A stretch of DNA of 11,964 nucleotides from Bacteroidota bacterium (GTDB taxonomy: Bacteria > Bacteroidota > Bacteroidia > Chitinophagales > Saprospiraceae). The DNA is taken from NCBI GenBank assembly GCA_024277695.1, contig JAJRUR010000042.1:1-11964 (forward strand), given 5' to 3'. The stretch's first letter is position 1; each line of letters begins with the position of its first letter. Below are positions 6,738 to 11,964 of this stretch, one piece after another. The position numbers and the translations under genes are program-made. Below the pieces are notes generated by a model. That model had not been told where the DNA came from. It ran no database searches and worked only from the letters and a program-made list of their open reading frames with translations.

Positions 6738-7691
6738 TCAAATGATGACTCCAAAACTTACTCCTCTAAGTTCAGGTCCTCTATCCTTTTGGAAAAGAGT
6801 ATTCAGATCATAATTAAAAAACATCTCCGTATCGAAGACACGTAATTGCAAACGCAGGCCGTACTTCCAAGCTCTGAGATTATAGGCATCTGTGTTTTTT
6901 AATTTTGATTTGCCTTGGTCGTCCTCAATAGTATATTTGGTATGACTGCCCATACGATATGCAGCATAAGGCCCAACTCCCCAACGTACATTTTTTCCTA
7001 TCCGAATCATCGGCACCAGTTGTGTACTGAGATAGCTGACGGTAAGTTTGCTCTTTTTTGATCGTAACTCTCTATCTTCGAGGTTAAATACTGTTGAACC
7101 ATTTATCAACTGCAAGCGAGTTTTTGGGTTTTGAAATTTAAAATTGTACCAATTGACTCCTACACCCCATTCTATACGAAATGTCTTGGATAGCCTCCAT
7201 CGATAAATAGAATTCAGACCGACATACCATGAGCCCCAAGGCTTGACTTGTGCGTTCGGTTCTATTGAGCCGCCGGAAGCATCAAAATAATTATTCACCC
7301 CCAAGTCAAAATCCCAAGAATGTCGCACTCTACGCTTTTTTTTATGTTTTTTTGTCGGCGAAGTTTTTTTGTCACCCCCCTCACCGTGTCGCTCTATCTT
7401 TACACCATTCTCCCAGCTTATCACAATTTCTTTTTTTTGGTATTTTTCTTCGGGTGGCAAGGAATCTTGTGCGAGTTCTTCGGATTGTATATGTTCGGTA
7501 AGTTCATCCACTAAACCTTTTAGATCATATTGCTTAAGAACTTTATAATCCTCTTGATCATTGATCAAAAATAGCATTTGGCTCGACCGACCAAAATGGA
7601 TCTGTATCGTATCTCTAATGCCTTGTGCCTCTAAACTACTATGGATGATAAATAAACTAAAAATAATATTGTATAAAAATAATGCTTTCAT
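6738..7691 (-). CDS. Exported protein: periplasmic segment plus outer-membrane beta-barrel
   Basis: 317 residues. A signal peptide (MKALFLYNII, then SSLEA) probably cleaves after A22. Residues 27-100 form a soluble part beginning DTIQIHFGRSSQMLFLI and continuing with an acidic stretch. Residues 107-124 are very basic (KK, KKHKKKRRVRH). From about 125 onward, alternating aromatic and polar strands (WDFDLGVNNYF, WYVGLNSIYRW, FRIEWGVGVNWYNF, VRWGVGPYAAYRMG, FNYDLNTLF, ending GVSFGVII) fit an outer-membrane barrel of about eight strands. No named function is recognised. It is third in the sigma-factor cluster, 32 bp after the membrane protein, and is plausibly a target or partner of that system. 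Poly-A/poly-C runs around 7340-7440 encode the basic segment; the frame is intact across them. Confidence 0.78.
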   Translation of the reverse strand: MKALFLYNIIFSLFIIHSSLEAQGIRDTIQIHFGRSSQMLFLINDQEDYKVLKQYDLKGLVDELTEHIQSEELAQDSLPPEEKYQKKEIVISWENGVKIERHGEGGDKKTSPTKKHKKKRRVRHSWDFDLGVNNYFDASGGSIEPNAQVKPWGSWYVGLNSIYRWRLSKTFRIEWGVGVNWYNFKFQNPKTRLQLINGSTVFNLEDRELRSKKSKLTVSYLSTQLVPMIRIGKNVRWGVGPYAAYRMGSHTKYTIEDDQGKSKLKNTDAYNLRAWKYGLRLQLRVFDTEMFFNYDLNTLFQKDRGPELRGVSFGVII

Positions 7692-7723
7692 AATGCCTTA
7701 TAGTTTGGTAAAATATAGTTAAA

Positions 7724-8431
7724 TTAATTATTTTTTTTCTTCGCTACAATTGGATCTCCATTTAATATTTTATTTTTTACTGCACGGAGTTCTCTGAATA
7801 CGTTTATTTTTTTTAATTCTAATACTTCGGTTACTAAAGTCTTGGACTCTGTTTGATTTGGCATAGCCATCCTAATCGTATCTACCTCAATGGTTCTGGG
7901 CATTTGGTAGACGATCTTACGAGATGTTACAGGAACTCCGAGCTTCACTTCTTTGAGTGCTTGATCAGGCATTGACCAACTTAGAGCATAAGGCTTCGCG
8001 GGTAAAGGCTCCATCCGCAATTTTGGCCTTGCTGTTTTTATAGGGCTAAATGTAATCGGTGATGGCAAATAGATTACTTTCTGCCCCTTAGAGTTGTCAA
8101 CAGAAACATCCGTATAAGAAATTGTGTCCTTTTGATACATATAGGTATTGGACTTATCAGCTACAGCACCACTAAAATCGTTGTAAGATTCATCTACGGC
8201 GATCGGTAGTTTTTGCTCTTGAGGAGCAGAATGTTTACCCGACACAAGATACGTATAGAGAGCTATACAAGAAACCGTAACAAACAACAACAAAAGCCAA
8301 AATCCGATACGTCGGCGACTATCTCTTCTCTCCAGACGGTCAAATAATACACTTTTGGCTTGTGGGCGTGCCGAATACTCTACATCATTCAGCTCGGTTT
8401 TTATGATATCATCTATACTGACATTTTTCAT
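7724..8431 (-). CDS. Putative anti-sigma-like single-pass membrane protein
   Basis: 235 residues. A cytoplasmic N-terminus of about 41 residues ends in basic RRDSRRR. One membrane helix follows (about 42-63, IGFWLLLLF to YLVSG). The rest, about 170 residues, lies outside the cytoplasm, is Pro- and Lys-rich and has no recognised domain. The order ECF sigma, single-pass protein, envelope protein is typical of sigma/anti-sigma pairs in Bacteroidota. However, the cytoplasmic part is short and shows no zinc-binding (ZAS) His/Cys motif, so the anti-sigma role rests on position and topology only. It starts 40 bp after the sigma gene. Confidence 0.7.
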   Translation of the reverse strand: MKNVSIDDIIKTELNDVEYSARPQAKSVLFDRLERRDSRRRIGFWLLLLFVTVSCIALYTYLVSGKHSAPQEQKLPIAVDESYNDFSGAVADKSNTYMYQKDTISYTDVSVDNSKGQKVIYLPSPITFSPIKTARPKLRMEPLPAKPYALSWSMPDQALKEVKLGVPVTSRKIVYQMPRTIEVDTIRMAMPNQTESKTLVTEVLELKKINVFRELRAVKNKILNGDPIVAKKKNN

Positions 8432-8471
8432 TGTATAATTTTTTTATGAACAGAGAGTTCCAATTTCATGA

Positions 8472-9053
8472 TCAGATGCATATAGATAAGATTTTACGAG
8501 TGTATTTTTCTATTTTTTCCAGCTTTGTTTTTAACATAATTCTCGCTCTACGAAGATTAGATTTTGATGTATTGATCGGGATACCCAGTTGGTCAGCTAT
8601 TTCATCATGGCGATACCCTTCCAGGACAAATAAATTGAACACCGTTCGATAGGCTGTCGGCAAGTCCCGAACGACTCTCAATACATCATCCAACTGCAAT
8701 GAATGCGTAGGATCCTCTTCCCATTTTATTGAAGAAAATGCTTCAATATCCATGTCAAACTGATACTTCTTATCTTTTTGGATATATTCAAGTGATTTAT
8801 GCACAACTATTCTGCGCAACCAAGCTTCGAATCTGCTCTCATCCCTCAATTGATAGATCTTGGTAAATCCCTGATAAAACGAATCAATCATCACTGATTC
8901 AGCCTCATATGGGTCTCTAATATAGCTAAGACAAACTCTGTACATCTTTGACTGATATCGATCATATAGCATTTCCTGTGCTCTTCGCTTATTTTTTGAC
9001 TTGCACAAAATCACGAGTTCTTTTGTCGGTATATCTATTTGGTGGTTTTGCAC
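8472..9053 (-). CDS. ECF (extracytoplasmic function) RNA polymerase sigma factor
   Basis: 193 residues. Region 2 spans about 26-92 (LYDRYQSKMYRVCLSYIRD, then FEAWLRRIVVHKSLEYIQ), which melts and reads the -10 element. Region 4 spans about 123-178 (LPTAYRTVFNLFVLEGYRH, then the helix-turn-helix EIADQLGIPINTSKSNLRRAR), which reads the -35. Regions 1.1 and 3 are absent, as usual for the ECF group. The start is GTG at 9053: an in-frame stop lies one codon further upstream, so no longer form is possible, although internal GTG or TTG codons (residues 14 and 16) would still keep both domains. It probably directs transcription of its own cluster; no autoregulatory promoter could be identified. Confidence 0.92.
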   Translation of the reverse strand: MQNHQIDIPTKELVILCKSKNKRRAQEMLYDRYQSKMYRVCLSYIRDPYEAESVMIDSFYQGFTKIYQLRDESRFEAWLRRIVVHKSLEYIQKDKKYQFDMDIEAFSSIKWEEDPTHSLQLDDVLRVVRDLPTAYRTVFNLFVLEGYRHDEIADQLGIPINTSKSNLRRARIMLKTKLEKIEKYTRKILSICI

Positions 9054-9217
9054 TGTTTATGTCTTAGTTCATCTGTATGATGGTCAAAGTTGGATCAAGG
9101 TTGCAATGAATACAGGATATTTTACAAAACAACATCATCCAGCTAGCTATCTTGCCAACTCTGCTATAATTTTATAGATAGTATTGACGAAGTTACGATA
9201 ACACATAATACTATAAT

Positions 9218-9234
9218 CTAATATATATCTATCT
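9218..9234 (+). repeat. Copy 2 of 17-nt intergenic repeat; possible activator site
   Basis: Identical to 5338-5354. Relative to the predicted sigma-54 start at 9318 it covers about -100 to -84, a usual distance for the enhancer-binding activators that sigma-54 promoters require. That role is inference. Confidence 0.4.
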
Positions 9235-9290
9235 AATTATCAGCAATATTAACCCGTCAAATCCATAAAATGACCGGTTTTGGGAGATAT

Positions 9291-9307
9291 TTGGCACAAT
9301 AATTGCT
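9291..9307 (+). promoter_or_regulatory. Sigma-54 (RpoN) -24/-12 promoter
   Basis: TTGGCACAATAATTGCT matches the sigma-54 consensus YTGGCACGrNNNTTGCW with the invariant GG (9293-9294) and GC (9305-9306) exactly 10 bp apart. The clear miss is A for G after TGGCAC. The predicted transcription start is about 9318. It lies outside any coding region and points toward a terminator 30 bp past that start. Confidence 0.7.
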
Positions 9308-9317
9308 TCTTGGATAG

Positions 9318-9389
9318 ATGTAGTTTTAGTTAATAGATAGCTTTCTTAAATGCTCCTGTTTGATCTCTCAGACGGGAGCATTTTCTTTT
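9318..9389 (+). ncRNA. Predicted 72-nt sigma-54-dependent small RNA or terminated leader
   Basis: Bounded by the sigma-54 start and a strong intrinsic terminator. The first 30 nt are predicted single-stranded and AU-rich (ATGTAGTTTTAGTTAATAGA at the start), followed by the terminator hairpin with the CU-rich loop TGATCTCTCA. The only ATG is followed at once by a stop, so nothing is encoded. The CTCCT in the stem resembles an anti-Shine-Dalgarno sequence, of uncertain relevance in this phylum. No Rfam family is recognised. It could act in trans or be the attenuated 5' leader of ald, whose ATG lies 117 bp beyond. Confidence 0.5.
9348..9388 (+). terminator. Rho-independent terminator without an upstream gene
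   Basis: Arms 9348-9360 and 9371-9383 pair over 13 positions (AAATGCTCCTGTT with GACGGGAGCATTT, two of them G-U) around a 10-nt loop, followed by TTTTCTTTT. The minus strand lacks a T run after the stem, so it acts in the plus direction. No plus-strand protein gene lies upstream for more than 5 kb, since all preceding genes back to 3895 are on the minus strand. Confidence 0.8.
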
Positions 9390-9505
9390 ATACAGCTATA
9401 AAGACTAGTTCCCAATAAGACAATATTATGAAATAATCGAGATTTTGCACAAAAATAGATATCTTGCCGCCTCCTTTTTTAATTACTAACCAAAAGCTAA
9501 AATAC

Positions 9506-10621
9506 ATGATTATAGGAGTACCAAAAGAGATCAAAACAAATGAGAATCGAGTAGCTCTGACACCGGGAGGTGCTATGGAATTGACCAAAAGGGGGCATAA
9601 AGTATATATGCAAAAATCTGCCGGTTTTGGTAGTGGATTTGATGATCAGGCGTACAAGGAAGCCGGCGCAGAGATATTGGACAGTATCGAAGAGGTATAT
9701 GCTATAGCAGAGATGATCATAAAAGTAAAAGAACCGATAGAACAAGAATACAACTTAATCAAAGAGGATCAATTGATTTTTACGTATTTTCACTTTGCGA
9801 GCAGCAGGCCTTTGACCGAGGCGATGCTTCGCCAAAAAAGCATTTGCTTAGCTTATGAGACCGTAGAGCTTCCTGACCGATCCCTGCCCTTGCTGATTCC
9901 AATGTCCGAAGTAGCAGGACGGATGGCGATACAAGAAGGAGCCAAGCATCTGGAGAAGCCCTTAAAAGGAAGAGGGATCTTGTTAGGAGGGGTGCCGGGA
10001 GTTGCTCCCGGAAAGGTATTGGTGCTCGGAGGGGGAATTGTAGGTACACAAGCTGCAAAAATGGCTGCCGGTCTAGGGGCTCAAGTAACTATATTGGATA
10101 TCAACCTCAATCGTCTCAGGCAGTTGGCTGATATCATGCCTCCCAATGTCATAACGATGTACAGCAGCGAATACAATATACGCAAACTCATCAAACACCA
10201 CGATCTGATCGTAGGAGCTGTCCTCATACCGGGAGCCAAAGCCCCCAGTCTCATCAAACGCGATATGCTCAAAACCATGAAGCCTGGTACGGTTCTGGTA
10301 GATGTCGCTGTAGATCAAGGTGGTTGTATGGAGACTACCAGACCTACTACACATCTGGATCCGGTATATATCATTGATGATATCGTACACTATTCAGTTG
10401 CTAATATGCCCGGTGCCGTCCCTTATACATCGACGATCGCCCTCACTAATGCTACACTACCCTATGCGCTCAAGCTGGCAGATCAAGGTTGGAAAAAAGC
10501 TTGTCAAGAACAAGATGCACTCCGAAAAGGTCTCAATGTGGTTCAAGGTAAGATCGTGTACCAAGGTGTGTCCGATGCTTTTGACTTACCCTTCAATCCG
10601 GTAGAAAATGTATTGAATTAA
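9506..10621 (+). CDS. ald: Alanine dehydrogenase
   Basis: NAD-dependent interconversion of L-alanine and pyruvate plus ammonia, linking nitrogen and carbon metabolism in the cytoplasm; usually a hexamer. Starting at the ATG at 9506 gives 371 residues, the normal length. It places the known active-site residues at their usual numbers: R15, K75 (in KVKEP), H96 (in YFHFAS) and D270 (in DVAVDQGG). The Rossmann motif GGGIVG is at 175-180, with D198 after the second strand for the NAD ribose. The frame extends 14 codons further to an ATG at 9464, but that extension breaks the match and is rejected. Its 5' region contains a sigma-54 unit ending 115 bp upstream, which would fit nitrogen-linked control if there is readthrough; otherwise it has its own unseen promoter. 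No clear terminator follows; the next gene is 96 bp downstream on the same strand. Confidence 0.97.
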   Translation: MIIGVPKEIKTNENRVALTPGGAMELTKRGHKVYMQKSAGFGSGFDDQAYKEAGAEILDSIEEVYAIAEMIIKVKEPIEQEYNLIKEDQLIFTYFHFASSRPLTEAMLRQKSICLAYETVELPDRSLPLLIPMSEVAGRMAIQEGAKHLEKPLKGRGILLGGVPGVAPGKVLVLGGGIVGTQAAKMAAGLGAQVTILDINLNRLRQLADIMPPNVITMYSSEYNIRKLIKHHDLIVGAVLIPGAKAPSLIKRDMLKTMKPGTVLVDVAVDQGGCMETTRPTTHLDPVYIIDDIVHYSVANMPGAVPYTSTIALTNATLPYALKLADQGWKKACQEQDALRKGLNVVQGKIVYQGVSDAFDLPFNPVENVLN

Positions 10622-10717
10622 GAACCAATTTTATTTTTTTTGCGTTTATTTTATACAGTTTATATAAAAATAGCTTATATTAGGCTCATCAATTTTTCAC
10701 TAAAATCTTAAACGCAT

Positions 10718-10972
10718 ATGAATATTACTTTTGACGAGTTGCGGGCAATCAAACACGGTCTCCCAACCGGCAGTGTTCAGAAAATAGCCCAAAAATTATC
10801 GATAGACGAACAAACCGTAAGAAATTATTTTGGCGCAAAAAAATATACCAACGGTCAAACCGTAGATATGCATATCCAGCCCGGACCGGGAGGTGGTATT
10901 GTGCACCTTGAGGATCTAAGCATACTCAATGCAGCCAAAAATATCCTTCGACAAACAAAACCCTCCAATTAA
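10718..10972 (+). CDS. Small helix-turn-helix protein, function unknown
   Basis: 84 residues. Residues 5-43 read as a DNA-binding helical domain: FDELRAIKHGLP, then GSVQKIAQKLSIDEQTVRNYFG, with the recognition helix at about 29-38. A short glycine-rich segment (HIQPGPGGG, 52-60) and a C-terminal helix (LEDLSILNAAKNIL) follow. From memory, similar small proteins occur in Bacteroidota, without known function. No export signal or metal motif. It lies 96 bp after ald and 66 bp before an ABC-F gene on the same strand, with a strong terminator in the second gap. A transcription regulator is likely, but the target is unknown. Confidence 0.8.
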   Translation: MNITFDELRAIKHGLPTGSVQKIAQKLSIDEQTVRNYFGAKKYTNGQTVDMHIQPGPGGGIVHLEDLSILNAAKNILRQTKPSN

Positions 10973-10992
10973 AAGAACGATCACAAAATTAC

Positions 10993-11030
10993 AAACCGAC
11001 AATTCAAAAGCTGAATTGTCGGTTTTTTTT
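10993..11030 (+). terminator. Strong Rho-independent terminator, abutting the ABC-F start codon
   Basis: Arms 10993-11006 and 11012-11025 pair perfectly (14 bp including the A/T flank; core CCGACAATTCA with TGAATTGTCGG), with loop AAAGC and eight T from 11023. It ends transcription of the small HTH gene 20 bp after its stop. The last T is only 8 bp from the next ATG, so it lies inside or overlaps the leader of that gene. Confidence 0.88.
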
Positions 11031-11038
11031 ACGACAGT

Positions 11039-11964
11039 ATGAACTTCATAACTTTAGAGCACGCCTACAAATCTTTTGGGGATAAAATCCTATATCAGGA
11101 TATCCACCTAAAAATCAATCAAGGAGATAAAATAGCCCTACTGGGCAAAAATGGCAATGGCAAATCGACCCTCCTCAGAGTACTCGCAGGCAGCGATACG
11201 CCCGAAGGCGAAAATGCCAAATACTTCAAAGCAAAAAACATACGCATCGGAGTATTAGACCAAGCACCCGTTTATAATAGTTTGGATACGGTTCTAGATC
11301 ATATCCTCAGGATAGACAGACCTCAAATCAAGGCCTTTAGTGCGTTTCGAAAAGCACAAAAGACCAAAAACGATCAACAAATCCTAGATGCGCATCAGCT
11401 CATGGATGACCACCTGGCTTGGGACATCAAATCCGAAATCTTCCAAATGCTCCACCAACTGAACATCCATATCCCCGAACAACAAATAGCTACCCTGTCC
11501 GGTGGTCAAAAGAAACGTTTGGCCTTGGCTAGCCTCTTACTCGCTCAACCGGATCTCTATATCCTAGACGAACCCACCAATCACTTAGATCTCCAAATGA
11601 TTGAATGGCTTGAAAAACATCTTGCCCAAAATAATGTGAGCTTTATTATGGTCACCCATGACCGCTACTTTCTAGACAGAGTCTGCACCCAAATCATCGA
11701 ACTCTATCAACAAAAACTATTTATATACAAAGGTAATTATGCTCAATATCTCGAAAAAAAGACCAGCCTGCAGGAAACACAGCTAGCTCAAAAACTCAAA
11801 ACAGACAAATACCTAAAAAAAGAACTGCAATGGGTACAGCGCATGCCCAAAGCACGCACAACCAAAAACAAAGCACGATTGGATGCCTTCTTTGAGCTCA
11901 AAGCCTCCAAAGCATTGCAAATATATGATGACCAACTCAGTATTCCTATCGAAACCCAACGCAT
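11039..11964 (+). CDS. ABC-F family ATPase, Uup-like (3' partial)
   Basis: 308 codons are visible, about the first half of an ABC-F protein; the gene runs off the window. The ATG at 11039 opens with MNFITLEHAYKSFGD, a normal ABC-F start. The first ATPase domain is complete: Walker A GKNGNGKST (36-44), Q-loop Q75, signature LSGGQ (153-157), Walker B with DEPTNHLD (177-184), and switch H207 in THDRYFLD. The inter-domain linker (about 225-290) carries basic WVQRMPKARTTKNKARLDAF, the Uup-type pattern. It has no membrane segments, as in all ABC-F proteins, which act on ribosomes (translation rescue or antibiotic protection) or, for Uup, have been tied to ribosome assembly and transposon excision. 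The leader is unusual: a terminator ends 8 bp before the start. Confidence 0.93.
   Translation, partial: MNFITLEHAYKSFGDKILYQDIHLKINQGDKIALLGKNGNGKSTLLRVLAGSDTPEGENAKYFKAKNIRIGVLDQAPVYNSLDTVLDHILRIDRPQIKAFSAFRKAQKTKNDQQILDAHQLMDDHLAWDIKSEIFQMLHQLNIHIPEQQIATLSGGQKKRLALASLLLAQPDLYILDEPTNHLDLQMIEWLEKHLAQNNVSFIMVTHDRYFLDRVCTQIIELYQQKLFIYKGNYAQYLEKKTSLQETQLAQKLKTDKYLKKELQWVQRMPKARTTKNKARLDAFFELKASKALQIYDDQLSIPIETQR

Larger units (their letters stand above)
9054..9505. other. 452-bp intergenic region holding a sigma-54 unit
   Basis: Divergent gap between the sigma-factor gene (minus) and ald (plus), with no protein gene. It contains a 17-nt repeat copy (9218-9234), a CTATAA-TT-TTATAG palindrome (9164-9177), several ATAGATAG-like words on both strands (9145, 9174, 9227, 9313, 9333), a sigma-54 promoter (9291-9307), a predicted small RNA (about 9318-9389), and then 115 bp that must contain the housekeeping promoter of ald if it is not read from the sigma-54 site. 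Confidence 0.65.

Noticed and set aside
9164..9177. CTATAA-TT-TTATAG palindrome as an operator
   Set aside because: Perfect 6-bp arms, but such AT palindromes are common in this composition and nothing else marks it.
9464..9505. Upstream extension of alanine dehydrogenase by 14 residues
   Set aside because: The start at 9506 puts R15, K75, H96 and D270 at the family's standard numbers; the extension (MPPPFLITNQ and on) has no match.
1..11964. CRISPR arrays, tRNA/rRNA genes, insertion sequences, integrase or phage genes
   Set aside because: Looked for; no regularly spaced repeats, cloverleaf-like segments, transposases or terminal repeats were seen.

Overview
The window looks like a chromosomal segment of a Bacteroidota bacterium, possibly of the Saprospiria/Chitinophagia side (lineage placement is inference). 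The evidence is a type IX secretion (T9SS) C-terminal sorting domain, spondin-domain and other lipoproteins with short LLAC/AVSC-type lipoboxes, an ECF sigma factor followed by a single-pass protein and an outer-membrane barrel, a Bacteroidota-type TTTG/TAnnTTTG-like promoter, and moderately AT-rich DNA with few Shine-Dalgarno sequences. I see no mobile element, tRNA, rRNA or CRISPR array.

Left part (1-5118). A secreted protein cut by the window edge (end of a PGRP/amidase domain, CARDB-like domain, T9SS tail) converges on a CPC-type heavy-metal P-type ATPase on the minus strand. A lipoprotein with a histidine cluster is divergent from the ATPase across 67 bp. The lipoprotein converges on a two-copy spondin-domain lipoprotein, and a bidirectional terminator separates the two.

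Middle part (5119-9053). A 423-bp non-coding stretch carries three perfect inverted repeats and a run of GGAG repeats. It is followed by four minus-strand genes read right to left: ECF sigma factor, putative anti-sigma-like membrane protein, periplasmic/outer-membrane barrel protein, and a PLP enzyme of the Cys/Met-metabolism family. Gaps are 32-40 bp, so one operon is possible; the first three look like a regulatory unit of the sigma/anti-sigma/envelope kind.

Right part (9054-11964). A 452-bp non-coding stretch holds the most notable signal: a near-perfect sigma-54 promoter (TTGGCAC-N5-TTGCT, exact GG-N10-GC spacing). About 75 nt downstream of it is a strong Rho-independent terminator, with no reading frame between. 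This predicts a roughly 72-nt sigma-54-dependent small RNA, or a terminated leader, in front of alanine dehydrogenase (ald). After ald come a small helix-turn-helix protein and the first 308 codons of an ABC-F ATPase of the Uup type. A very strong terminator ends only 8 bp before the ABC-F start codon, an arrangement that suggests attenuation.
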